Source: Jaapia argillacea MUCL 33604
Taxonomy: Eukaryota > Basidiomycota > Agaricomycetes > Jaapiales > Jaapiaceae
DNA: 60,502 nt
Direction of reading: 5' to 3'
NCBI GenBank assembly: GCA_000697665.1
Contig: KL197722.1
Location: 619,838 to 680,339, forward strand
In this document: positions 1 to 12,404 of the stretch, piece by piece
Layout of the letters: every line of letters begins with the position of its first letter
Numbering within the stretch: position 1 is the stretch's first letter
Notes under the pieces: generated by a model
Told to the model about the DNA's origin: nothing
What the model saw: only the letters and a program-made list of their open reading frames with translations
Databases searched by the model: none
Position numbers and translations under genes: made by a program

Positions 1-434
1 GTATCATTTCCTTTGTCTATGNTACTCAGTACGACTCATTTCTATCTTATCTTATCTCGAACCCTGTACAGCCTCGTATAGCCTCGTCATTGTTCTTCAT
101 CTCATTGTTCTTCTCTCATTGTACTTTATCATTGTCTCAAACCTTAACTCGCTCGCCATTGTCTTAAGGCATTGTCGCGCTTGTCATTGTCTATAGTCCA
201 TTGTTCGACATTCCATTGTTCCCGTAGTATATAAGGACACCTACCTACTTTGTATTCGGTAGCTTGTCCACTTGAACAATACAGCGCTTTAGTTGTATCC
301 TTCAACCAGTTCGCTCCCTCATCGTCATCCTCTATTCTTCAACATCGTAGCCTGAGTACTAGTTAGCAAGAAGTACCCAAAGGACTTACAAGCCTTATTC
401 GCTACCTTACGCTAACGCTAAGGCGCTCATAACA
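1..434 (+). mobile_element. Probable LTR remnant, cut by window edge
   Basis: No ORF is present. The stretch has LTR-promoter features: a TATA-like site (TATATAAGG, about 230-238), a T/C-rich region full of CATTGT words (about nine between 85 and 220), and an end reading GCGCTCATAACA. It lies directly upstream of the decayed KDZ gene, and the left end lies outside the window. The class (copia or gypsy) cannot be told. It could also be the promoter region of the KDZ element. Confidence 0.4.
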
Positions 435-475
435 AAGTCATTGTAAAATTCCATGGCTCTACTACAAGGTGTCTT

Positions 476-3247
476 GTGCCCTTTTGCTGTAGTATTGTAC
501 AAAAGAAAGTCAGGACCAGTGATGCTGGTGTGTCCCAGAACAATGACCGAAGGAAGCGACCATGGGGACTGGGCCAGTCATCTGAATCACAACTGACTCT
601 CTCAAATCCCTCTCAGCCTGCCATCAATATCCACTCAACAACAACCTCTTCACTCATGTTCTCAGGGGCTCTACCAACCCCTTCCCCCACCACATCAGTG
701 TCAACCACCCCACATCCACCCTTACCATTGGCAATGTCCACAGAACCCACACATGTCCACACTGCTCTCACCGCTCTCTTCAAGGAATATGAGTTCGATG
801 AATACAGTGCACCTCTGATTGGCACTGCCTCCACCGATAGTGCTGATAACACCATGGGAAGTCCCAATGCATACTGGAATGTGTTAAGCTCCCTTGGTAC
901 AATCTTCCGAGTTGACGGATATCTATGGGTTTTTCAGGACTGGGATGACAAGAATGAGATGCTTCAGGTGAGCGCTCCCCCAATTCATACCTCAAATATC
1001 ATTAATTCATATGAAGTTATATAGATTGGCATTTACCACCATATGATTTGCCTCCCCTGCAGCAAGACTGAGTACAGAATTGCGTGCACATGCCCTTGCT
1101 GGCGGTGTTGCAATGACTGCATTCACCGTTGTGTTACGCAAAATTATTCCCCCTCCATTAATCTTTTGCCTATCCTCGCACCCACACCTACCCCTGCTGC
1201 CGTTCTTCTTCACACTACCCCATTCAATGACACCCATATTTTCTTGTGTATATCTTCCACTGGTCATTACAAATCTGGCAAGAGATCAATTGTTACCTTG
1301 GAAAGGAATGGCCAGTGGCACTGTCAATCATGCTGCTACTCTGATGCATGTAAACACAAGCCTTCTGCAGTGGCATTTGCTATCACAGCAGGATTTACGT
1401 CTCAGGTATCAGATGGGCCTCCATTGATAGTACCTGAAGTTGACCATGAAGCAGCAGACAGGGAGAACACCCTTCTGGTGCAAGCTGCCAGGTGCAATGG
1501 TTTCAATGGGCAGGCTTGTATCTCACACCTACCCATTGCACCTCCTCAGTGGTGCTCAATGCCCTTTGAGGAGTCACTCATGACACCACAGCCATTTCTC
1601 CAAGGACAGTTTATACCATTTGACCAGACATCACAGTGTTGTTGTGGTGTTACGAGCAGTATAGTTAACCCTGCTTGTAAGGTTGTGAAGTTGGCTGTGG
1701 TATATGGCCTCATGATGAGATTCAATGTGGAGATCGAGCTCGTTCCATGTCTATCTTGCCGACATGCACATTGTCAGCTTGGTGCTGATCTTGGGTGTTT
1801 CGGACTGTTCAATTGGAACAACACCATGATCTTCTCACATGAGCTCCTGAATGGGTTCACAAATTTGTACACGGCCTCGGAGACCCCATTCTCTGCATTT
1901 TGTTTGACAGTTCGTTGCACATACATGGACCATGACCTCAAGAATTCATTTTGCTCCGACAAGACATTTGTTCGAGTGTGGTTCCCATTTACCCATTTAC
2001 AAACCTTGGACAGTGGGATGTCATGCCCGACATGTGGTCCCTCACCCAAAGTCGTGATTGCAGATGGTATCAGTCTCGGTATCCACCACTCAAAAATGAG
2101 TGCGCTGGTGTGTCCCCCGATGCAAGTAACTGATGCCAGTGAGTGTGTCGAAACAATCTCATCATATAAGGCTTGTGGTCTACCTGCAATCATACAAGGA
2201 GATCTTCATACCCTGGTCGTAAAGCTCCTTGAGCTAACAGCGACTGAGTTGCCATCAGAATTTCCAGATACCTCTCAACTGTTTGAGAAATATCAGCTGG
2301 TGGCGAACCTGATTCAGCTCAGTATCTCAAACGGCCATTCCTCGCCACATTTCAAGGCACATCAAAACTTGATACGACAGATTGCAGCTCTGGATATTGT
2401 CCTACAGCTTGTTCCCTATGATGCAATTGAATTACTCGAACAAGTTGCTCAGTCACAGACAACACCAAGTTGGCTTCAGTATCTTTGCCCCACATTTGGA
2501 GCTGTGATACAAAGCCACAATGATACAAGAACACCTCTTCCAATCCAACTAAGGGAAATCACAGGATGGCTAGTGAACCGTGCCAAAACCATTTACTTGC
2601 AACTTGCACAGCATCCACCAGGAGAAATCTGCAACGACATCGTGTCTCAGAGGTGGGAAGAGTCAGGAACTTACTATGGACTTCCTGCAATACGGGAACA
2701 TTGATGGTATTCACTCCTCTGCTATGACAGAGCACCACTCGATCGAGATGCAGAGCATATGGGTGATTGCAACAAATTCTACAAGACCTACTCCAAGAAC
2801 AATCTAACTGGTGGCATCCTTGTCCTATGGTGTACCCACACAATCTGCTTGGGATTCCATTACATTCCCGTTGCCGAGGGGCAGAATGATGTGTTTTCTG
2901 CCATATACACTCAGTTTGCAGTGGCTCCTGAGGTCATTGTCTATGATTTTGCTTGCCAACTTGCACCATACTGTCTTGTTCATGAAGCCCAGCACTTTCA
3001 ACATACGCATTTTCTCATTGACGAGATACATGCTCACGATCACACTCACTGTGGCCAGGCGTGTTTTGCAAGCAATGCTATGCACTTCAATGATTGAATG
3101 CAGGCTATCAACATGAGCACAGCAGAATGTGGAAACAAGGGCATGAAGCATATACAGAAGAGTGTTAGCTTCATGGCTGACAACCATGCCATTCAGTTCA
3201 CAAAGGTATTTTTGGATGTATGGAATCGCAATGTCATTAATCATATG
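476..3247 (+). pseudogene. KDZ-transposase-like gene, decayed copy 1
   Basis: Resembles the large agaricomycete KDZ-associated transposase proteins. A first exon (476-970, ending ..DKNEMLQ) joins through GTGAGC..CTGCAG (971-1063) to a short stretch (HALAGGVAMTAF, about 1080-1150). A frame change near 1160 leads into the long frame 1170-3247. That frame has Cys/His clusters (CQSCCYSDACKHK; CCCG; CPTCGPSP) and then the core segment LTGGILVLWCTHTICLGFH..VIVYDFACQLAPYC..HAHDHTHCGQACFASNAM. Two in-frame TGA stops (2702-2704, 3095-3097) fall where Arg is expected from the family. Coding ends at a GTGAGT donor (3248); no downstream exon was found. In a KDZ element this protein would move the element itself. 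Confidence 0.72.
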
Positions 3248-4176
3248 GTGAGTACATAGTAGAGAGGCTATCTACTGTATGTGAATTAGCTTGTGTGTTA
3301 CGGTGGGCTACTATATGACTATTATTTACCATTTACAATGGACCGTTGTTGAGATACTGAGCAAGCTGCTCCTCCAAGGCTCGACAACGCTGCCTCTCTG
3401 CTTCCAACAACCTTATTGTTGTCCTGCCACAAAATTTAATAGATTTTCGTAAATTTTGGCTTATATGGAGGGACTGTCTCCAGTTAAATTGTACAGAATG
3501 AAACCACCACATTATACACAGATTGGGTATACCGTGCATACCACGGATTTCTCGCTTAGGAATTCTTGCGAAGCATCAGACTTCTCCGCTTCGCCTGTTT
3601 GCTGCTGTCCGTGCGCACTTTATAACCTGCCCCGACCTTTCATGTTCATCCACCCTCACCACCCACCATGGAATGCTGACCCTACGCTCAATGCCTTTCT
3701 GAGAGCTTTTGTGTTCTGCTTGTTCTCCAGCCCTTTATTTTATTTTTGCCTCCATTGTGCTCTGCCGAGTGATTTTGTCTTCGTCACCCCCTTACTTGTT
3801 TTCCATTTGCTATCGAAATCATTCTTTTTTCCCGTTGTGGTGCTGCTATCTAGTCTGACCGTGAAGGTATGTGGATATCACAGATATGTATTGACATGTA
3901 CTGACGTTCTATTGTGTTAGTGCCCATCATCATCCTGTTCTCGACCAACGAAGAATGGCTTGTGGTCAGTCTTCAAACACCTTTAATATTTGATACTTGC
4001 CCTATTTAATAAGATTGCAGCTCCGTTGTGTCAGAAGGGATGTGTCGATGCAAACAGTAATAAGGTCTGAGTAAAGGGCCATTCTTGCCCTTTCTGAGTG
4101 ACGAAGAAAACAGTACGTGGCCATTCTTGTGTAACAGTATCATCCCCCTGACGACAGATTGTAGCGAGCCCTCAAC
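3248..4176. other. Intergenic, mostly no recognisable gene
   Basis: The only protein-like trace is on the minus strand at about 3333-3440, a short charged coiled-coil ending (LLEAERQRCRALEEQLAQ) before a stop. It may be the 3' end of a lost gene. The rest shows no supported ORF, RNA gene or repeat boundary. Confidence 0.3.
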
Positions 4177-5083
4177 ATGTCTCAGCCACCTGCCCCTGAA
4201 CCTGGATTGTTGCCTGGTGGGGCAGCTTCAATTAGTGTTGCGGCTGTGCTGCAACCTAGCATGGATACAGATATGACTGACGACTTCGATGGTCATGGAC
4301 TCTTTTCCGACCTTATGAATCTCGGTGGGGGTCCATATTTTCCCCCTGATCCTCCCATAATCTCCAACAACCCACCTGCACTGTGGACTGATGATTCAGA
4401 CTGGTTTCCTACATCCACCAACAATGGTTCCAGCCCTTTCCATCCACCTTCCAATGATGGGTTGTCTGTCGTCACCAAGACATCAAATTCTTTCGATCCA
4501 TCTATTCAACTTCAGTCATTCATATGTGATCAAAACTCTTTCCTCCCACAGTTACTGATCCCAATCTTAGGTTGGGTCTGGCCCTCAGTCGAATGTCCTT
4601 GGTGGAGTTGGTGTAACCACAAGCTTCAATTTTTCTTCCTCGTCTGATCAAGACCTGGAGGAAACCCTTGCTGGTTTGGAAGCTGGAGTCCTCCTTGAAG
4701 CTAACTCCACACATTCAAATATAGTTCTACCTGGTTTTCCAAGCCTTTCCGTTGTCGACTCCATTGTTTCTACACCAAGTTCTTCTGATGACAGTAGTAT
4801 TTTACCTTCCTTGCCCACTAGTTCAGGTAGTATACCTGGACCTGCTGCTTTTATGGAGGTTGTGTTGCAGTGTCTGCCAGGTGGGGCTGGTAGCATTATC
4901 CCATCTGTTAGTACCAATATCCACTGTGATTCACTTGTTGGACAAGAGGGGCATAACTCACTGGGTGCTACCTCTGATGACCTTTTCATCGAGCAAGGGC
5001 TTATCAATCTGAAAGCCAAAGATGAGCATGGTATAGTACATTCATCTCAAAGAGATGAACTCCACCTAACTTGGAACCGGTAG
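4177..5083 (+). pseudogene. Ser/Pro/Gly-rich hypothetical gene fragment
   Basis: Two overlapping-frame segments look coding. One starts at ATG 4177 (MSQPPAPEPGLLPGGAAS, then acidic LFSDLMNLGGG and Pro-rich text). The second runs 4676-5083 (Ser/Thr-rich, ending in charged AKDEHGIVHSSQRDELHL). No intron joining them was identified, so a frameshift or a missed splice near 4550-4680 is possible. No domain was recognised. The setting next to a dead KDZ gene suggests a transposon accessory or a relic rather than an active host gene. Confidence 0.3.
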
Positions 5084-5399
5084 GGGAACTTCTTTACATC
5101 AGTGACGATAACAAGCAAGGGAGGCGACATAGTGAACATACCCATTGGATTATTGCCCATGTTTGTTTACTGATTTTTCTCTCGAATATCCTGGCTGACT
5201 TTTGGAATTCTCTGATAGCTACGGAAGTTGAATGATATGACAAGGCCATACATATTTATTTATATTGCAGGTCAGTACTCAACTAGATTGACTGGCAGGC
5301 TTTGTATCCATGTGAAACTAACAACACACACTATCATCTCAGGCCAGAGTCTATACTCACTCGCAATGGTCGAGCCGTCATTTACATCTCCCCAGGGAT

Positions 5400-5560
5400 G
5401 TTGTAGGCCCTCCAACTGAAGTCCTGGAACCCTGACGAGATGCACAGCAGCAGGTCTTGAATGCCCGCCAGATCTCTCAGTTGAATCGACAGGTGAAAGA
5501 GGTACAGGTGGAGAAGGAGCAAACTGAACAGGAGTGCCAGGAGGGTGCACATCCGTTGTC
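5400..5560 (+). pseudogene. Coiled-coil exon fragment
   Basis: After a possible acceptor (GTTGTAG, about 5404), one frame reads a heptad-like Gln/Glu/Lys-rich helix (QQQVLNARQISQLNRQVKEV..EKEQTEQECQE) over about 5440-5550. One in-frame TGA lies just before it. It could be the 3' exon of the 4177-5083 gene. The reading stops being protein-like near 5560. Confidence 0.25.
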
Positions 5561-5599
5561 GTCGTCGGAAACGACGAGCAGGAAGGTTTAAGCTTTGAC

Positions 5600-8406
5600 G
5601 CGATCAGACCGCGCGTCGTTCCTTTCCATATTGGGATTATCCAGTATTTCCCTGGGCTCCCAGAGCCCGGGCTCCGAGCCCAATCCCTCCTAGTCTCGAC
5701 GTTCCCGCTCATTCCCTCTTCGACAGCCGAGTCTGCATCGACGCCATCTGGTACTTATCTTGTCTCTCCCATGATCGATTGATCAGTCAGGCATCTTTTT
5801 TTCTAGCCTCTTGCTCCCACCCTATCAACATAACTGGCCTCTCCCTCCTCGTAACGTCACTACCACAATATTCAAGTTAAAGCTCATTGCTGGCCCCTTC
5901 CGAGATCTTGAAGGATGGCTCACGATTTGGACTGAGTCTTCTGAACCGAACTTACCCCCTCAAGGCCTTTCTCCTGTCCTGTTGACTTGGTAGATTGTGT
6001 CTCCTTCGAGCGCTTCCCATAAGTCGCTGGTCTGGATGATCATAGGTCCAAACAGCGTCCATCGACATCCATTAGCATCGGCCGTTAGGAGGAGGAAAGA
6101 TGATACTTACGCTGTTTCACGATTCGCGGTATTCATCCCAAGAGTATACGAGGGTGGTTCGATATCTATTTTCGCAGTGGTAGTCTGTTGCGAAGGAGTA
6201 TTCGTTGATCCAGGTCTCCTAATAGCTCTCCACCTCCACCGGCCCTTTGAGTTAGGGCTCGAGCCCGGCACTCCACCTCTTCTCTCTGCATTCGTCTATC
6301 CTTAGCTCCCGTGGCTCAAAGACATGGCTGCCGAAGGCGCTCGCCGGTGAGGCTCCCAATGGAGGACCTGTAGCCCGACCGACTCGGAGATCGCAGAAAG
6401 ACCTCCCGCTTGGTGTTTCTCGACAAATTGCAGACGCACCTCGTACCACACAACCACAGCGAATTCATGACGCCGCCAGGACCCTTCGTATCAACTCCCA
6501 TCACCCTCCAGAGAAATCCGGAAGCTTGGACGAGCGGACTTGATTCGGCCCAAGGCTGTTGCCACCACCAACGCAAAGCGGCGTTCTCTTGATGTAACAA
6601 TTCCACGCGACCCCGACCTCGTCTCGAAATACCCCGCTAAAGAACCATCTCATCATAATCTTATTCGACAGTGGCTTGCCCCCTCTCAATGAAAAGTATG
6701 CGTAGGCTTGTAACTTGGTGTTATCCAGGGAATTCGAACCATGCTTATCCCCCCGTTCCTCCACGCCCATCGGTTTGGACCTCACCTAATGCCTGCTCTG
6801 CAGCTGTGAGATCTCAATCTGTCCCCCATCGTCGACTGTGCGCCAACAATCGATGCCGTAGACCTCCACAACTTGTTCAGTTGTTGGAAACGTAAACAGG
6901 GGAGGCCCCTTCAAACCTTGCGAAACCCCCTTGCAATGTTGCTCCTGTTAAGCGCCTCGGACGGAGCTTTGCAGATCATGATCACCTGAGCTGAGTTCGA
7001 CCATACGCCAATAGCTGCACTGCAGCACTAGCATCGATGCAAGATATTCCGTCCAGGTCAGCTGTGCTCCGTGCTCAGCGCTCAGCACTATCCATATGGA
7101 AAATTGCGTGCTCAATCAACTTTCGTTTGAGAGACGCCGTGCTGACACCAGTCAGCACTGCAAGCACCCTTCATTGAACCTCCGCGTAAGTTGAAGTCGT
7201 CGTACGTATTCCAAGAGGTAGCGACAAGGAAGCGAAGTGATTGCGGAGATCTGTGTTCATGGGAGGTCGCATGACCTGCAGTGAACCGCGTGCGCTGTGG
7301 AGATGGAGAGGACACCGATTCCGGAAGCGACGAACTCGCGACAAAAGACAGTTCGATCGATCCAACAAAGAGAAGGGCTGAATATCGCAACGTTGAATAT
7401 TGGCCATGGACCCTCGCCATCACATCCTCGGCTGGTGCATGGCTTCGAGATATCCAACAAGATCGCGAGCCTCTCAGTAACGGGTATTACAACTAACCTG
7501 TAGGGGATTGGATCGTTCTCCCAAACGTTCCGAAGCTGTCCAGAACCCGGGCAGTCAATGAGATCATTGCGAAGTCAGTCCCCGGACAAACGGATGGCCT
7601 CAAGCAACCCGTGTCTCCCCTAGTTTGAGCAGATACTATCCAACTTGGCAGGATTGCAGGAGACAAGTTCCTGTCGGAAATCTACCGGATCACCAAGGTC
7701 CGTCTTGGGTGGTCTTGGGTTCCTCTTTCTGCAATAAACTCCAGAGCAGTGTAGCAACGAGCTGAGTCCGAGAAGGCAAGATACGTATGCAGTGGAGGAG
7801 TTAGTGAAACCCGAAAACATATTCGAGATGGCATCCGGGAGAAAGTCATGCCTTGACTGCCCAACATGCATTGCCTCAAGCCGATTGTTGCAGACTTGCA
7901 GGGTCGGGGGGCGTTTCTGATCAACAACACCTCTTTTGACTTTTTCGGTCTCTGCAGGTCATTCGCTGGGGAGGTTTCCTCGATTTTGCACTTTGCCGAC
8001 GGGATGGCCCATCAGCTGCTTCGTTTTTCATTTGATGGTCTTCTGCCTTCTTGGGCCATTGTGGCTGGGGCGCTTCCTCCTATAGACTGCCTTTCCGTTC
8101 AGATTCGACCATACTGACCCGGAAATCCTCTATCGCCCTCCTAGGCCTCAGAGACGGCAGTCGTATCTCTTGCTAACATTGGAATCGACCGACCTGGAAG
8201 CAGTTCGTTGCGATAAACCTTGTAACATTCCGTGAGAAACTCTAAGTTGGCGAGATGCCAATTCGGCGCTTCCCTGACGCCTGCTGTGCTGGTTAGGCTG
8301 AAGGACCTGGTCAACAGGACGTGTCCGTTGGTTCCCCTGAAATGAATTCGTCCAGATCCCATAAATCCCGTTTCAAGTTTCTTCTCCTTATCCACCTTTC
8401 ACCATC
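5600..8406. other. Long gene-poor stretch upstream of the E1 gene
   Basis: All ORFs here are short (under 110 codons), overlap on both strands and show no recognisable motif or plausible splice-linked exon. The last few hundred bases should contain the promoter of the E1 gene at 8407; no clear TATA box was seen. Degraded duplicated or transposon-derived DNA is possible but no boundary is visible. Confidence 0.4.
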
Positions 8407-11400
8407 ATGATCTCGAGGTCCACCCTCAAGCGACTACCTTCTCGTACACCACGACGCGTTTGCGCGTCACCATGTCTTGCTATACGGGGGTTGGCGACGC
8501 CGGCGAGCGCCAGTACGTCGTCTGGGGACGCGTTCGCCAACGGGGCGAATGGGTACTACGTTGAGGAGATGTATAAGAGGTGGAGGGAGGATCCGAAGAG
8601 TGTGCATGTTTCTTGGGATGTGTATTTCTCGGGAATGGATAGGGGACTGTCCAGTGCTCAGGCATTTCAGTCTCCCCCAAGTTTCTTGCCGACGCCCACC
8701 GGGGGCGCTCCCTCCCTGCACGCGCACAGTGGCGTGGAATTAGATGACCATCTAAAGGTGTGTCTATTCACACCTTGACGATTACGGGCCTGCTCTGACA
8801 CTGCACGATTTTGATCAGGTACAACTTCTTGTGCGTGCGTATCAAGTTCGGGGGCACCATGTCGCGCAGTTGGACCCTCTTGGGATTCTGGACGCCGATT
8901 TGACCAAAACGCGTCCCCCGGAGTTGGAGCTTAGCCATTTTGGTTTCAATGAACGCGATCTCGACAAGGAGATTACTTTGGGTCCTGGAATCTTACCTCA
9001 CTTTGTGACGACGGAAGTGAAAACCATGAAACTGCGCGAAATCTTGAGTCTGTGTAAACGTCTCTACTGTACGTCTGTCCATTGTTGCAATCCGAACCGC
9101 ATTCATTGACCTTTCCCATCGCTAGGCGGCGCCGTGGGTATCCAGTATGTCCACATAAACGACACAGAACAGTGCGATTGGATCCGAGAGCGAGTCGAAG
9201 TTCCCAAGCCTTGGAACTACACCATCGACGAGAAGCGAATGATCCTGGATCGACTCATTTGGTCGGAATCCTTCGAGAAATTCATGGCGAACAAGTTCCC
9301 GAACGAGAAGCGCTTTGGTTTGGAGGGTTGTGAGGCGCTCATCCCTGGTATGAAAGCGCTCATCGACCGGTCAGTGGAACATGGCGTCAAGGATATTACC
9401 ATCGGTATGCCTCATCGAGGTCGGCTCAACGTCCTGGCCAACGTCATTCGGAAACCCATCGAAGCCATCCTTAACGAGTTCTTCGGCACAGCTGATCCCG
9501 ACGATTGGCCTGCTGGCGACGTCAAGTACCATCTCGGAGCCAACTACATTCGACCAACACCATCTGGGAAGAAAGTCGCTCTTTCTTTAGTCGCAAACCC
9601 CTCCCATCTCGAGGCCGCTGATCCCGTCGTCCTCGGTAAGACCAGGGCGATTCAGCATTTCGAAAAGGATGAGAAGAACCACGAAGTCGCTATGGGTGTA
9701 TTGCTTCATGGAGACGCAGCGTTCGCCGGTCAGGGCGTCGTTTACGAGACGATGGGTCTCCACAGTCTTCCGAACTATGGTACAGGTGGAACCATCCACT
9801 TGATCGTCAACAACCAGATTGGTTTCACAACTGATCCCCGATTCTCCCGTTCGACCCCGTATTGTTCCGATCTTGCAAAATCTATCGACGCTCCCATCTT
9901 CCACGTTAACGGTGACAACGTCGAAGCAGTGACGTTTGTCTGCCAACTCGCGGCTGACTGGCGTGCCAAGTTCAAGAAGGATGTTGTCGTTGACATTGTT
10001 TGTTATCGCCGTCATGGACATAACGAAACCGACCAACCGGGATTCACTCAGCCGCGCATGTACAAAGTGATTGAGAAGCACGAGTCTCCTCTTACTTTGT
10101 ACTCGAAGTTCTTGGTTGGAAGGGGGACGTTTACCGAAAAGGATATCCAGGAGCAGAAGAAGTGGGTATGGGAGATGCTTGAGAGAGCGGCTGAAGATTC
10201 GAAAAGCTATGTCGCGAACAGCAAGGAATGGTTGTCCGCTCCCTGGCAGGGATTCCCATCTCCCAAGGAATTAGCAGAGACAAACTTGCCGACGCGAGCC
10301 ACTGGGGCGAAAGAGGAGACGCTGAAGATGATCGGCAAGTCAATTTCGACATACCCTCCCGGTTTTAATATCCACAGCAATCTGGCTCGTATCCTCACGG
10401 CACGGGGCAAAACCGTCGAGTCGGGCCAGAATATCGATTGGTCTACTGCGGAGGCTTTGGCGTTCGGGTCTCTCGTATTGGAGAAGAAGCATATCCGGTT
10501 ATCGGGCCAGGACGTTGAACGTGGCACGTTCTCTCAACGACACGCTGTCGTCCACGATCAAGCGAATGAAAGACAATATGTCCCGCTCAATAATATCGCA
10601 CCCCATCAAGCGCATTTCGTAGTATGCAACTCCCACCTCTCCGAATATGGTACCCTTGGATTCGAGCTTGGGTACTCTCTGGTCTCCCCTGACGCTCTAA
10701 CCATCTGGGAAGCCCAATTCGGAGACTTTGCTAACAATGCGCAGTGTATTATTGATCAGTTTATTGCTAGTGGGGAGAGGAAGTGGTTGCAGAGGACGGG
10801 GTTGGTTATGAGTTTGCCTCATGGGTATGATGGACAGGGACCGGAGCATTCGAGTGGGAGGTTGGAGAGATTTTTGCAGCTTTGTGATGATCATCCGCAT
10901 GTTTATCCAACCCCGGAGAAGATAGTGCGGCAGGTGCAGGATTGTAATATGCAGGTTGTTTACCCTACGTGAGTTTTGTCCTCTTTGATTTTGGTGTGGT
11001 GGACTGATGTTTCGTCAAATAGTACACCCGCGAACTATGTGCGACTGCATTTAACCCTTTTTTTTTGGTGGATATTGACTCGCCTTCTCTAGTTCCATGT
11101 CCTGCGTCGTCAGATCCATCGGGACTTCCGTAAACCTGTGGGTGTAGTTTGATTGATAGAAGCCCCAGCTGATGTTTTTTTGGCGTCAGCTTATCCTGTT
11201 CTTCTCCAAGTCTCTCCTTCGCCACCCCAAGGCTCGTTCTTCATTGGACCAGATGACGGGCAACACAAACTTCCACAGGTATTTGCCTGAGCCCTATACC
11301 GATTCACTCGTTCCCGCCGAACAGATTCGACGACACATTCTTTGTACTGGTACGATTTTATTCTTCCTTTTCGTTCGCGTTCATCTAACGGTGTTATGCA

Positions 11401-11912
11401 GGTCAAGTGTACTATACCCTTCTGCAAGAGCGTGAGGATAGGGGTATCAAAGACGTCGCTATCAGTCGAATTGAGCAACTCTCTCCTTTCCCTTATGATA
11501 GGGTGTGTATTTCTTTAACGGGGTGATACAGCGCTTCTGATAGCGTTCACGCAGATCACGCCTCACCTCGACACGTATCCCAATGCAGATCTCCTTTGGT
11601 GCCAGGTGTGTAGTTCGCAGGCCTGCCTAATATTGGGTTGCTTACACTGCCTCCATCTGCAGGAGGAACCTTTGAACAACGGCGCGTGGACCTACGTGGG
11701 ACCACGTATTCGAACCGCGGCGAACGAGACGCAGCATCACAAAGGTAAACATCCTTTGTATGCGGGTCGGGATCCCACGAGCTCGGTAGCAACTGGAAGC
11801 AAGGTATGTCACTATATTAATGGATCATATCCGTGTTTAGTAATGCTCGGGGCTACAGGTGCAGCACAAGAGGGAGATCCAGGCGTTCGTGGAAGCGGCG
11901 TTCGCTCAGTAG
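8407..11912 (+). CDS. KGD1: 2-oxoglutarate dehydrogenase E1 (mitochondrial)
   Basis: Thiamine-diphosphate E1 subunit that decarboxylates 2-oxoglutarate in the TCA-cycle dehydrogenase complex of the mitochondrial matrix. Ten exons: 8407-8757, 8819-9068, 9126-10968, 11023-11038, 11093-11137, 11190-11349, 11402-11502, 11555-11605, 11663-11803, 11859-11912. They total 3012 nt, or 1003 aa, the usual family length, and every junction is GT..AG and in phase. The first about 35 residues are Arg/Ser-rich, a mitochondrial presequence. Next comes the E1 N-terminal segment ([11 protein letters not shown], about residue 50), then [10 protein letters not shown] (about 297), the ThDP/Mg motif GDAAFAGQG (about 396) closing at VNNQIG (about 429), and the transketolase-like C-terminal part. 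Exon 4 is only 16 nt. No damaging change was seen; this is an intact housekeeping gene. Confidence 0.97.
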
Positions 11913-12404
11913 GACGTGTTAGGGACGATCTTGGACTTGTTTTCGATTGACTAATTAATTGCCTACGCTGTGTATCCGATGAATAATCAAACTTGTGAAT
12001 GCAGTACGAATGCTTGAATAGGTGACAGAGGCTGAGCAGAAGCGCAGCAGAGGAAGAACGGGGAGTGGATAACCGAGTTGGGGTCTGGACGGTCCATGGA
12101 CGGACTCCGGGACTGGGGCTATGTGGTCCGTGGACTCCGGGACGGTCGGAAGAGCGAGGGGTGAGGACGAGGAGGCAGTCAGGTTTCACACTGATACCAC
12201 ATGTTAGATCCTCCCTCGATATAAGACAACTCGCAGTCGCCACTCTTTCTCCTCTCTTCACATCTGTTGTTTTGCTAGGGGTGGTCTTTGGCCTGTCAGA
12301 ACTCTGACTTGCTCTGTAAGCAGTCATATCGACTGTACTCACAACTTGTATCACCCTGACTCTATTTTATCTTCAATTTATTGCACCAAATCAATATCCT
12401 TCGT

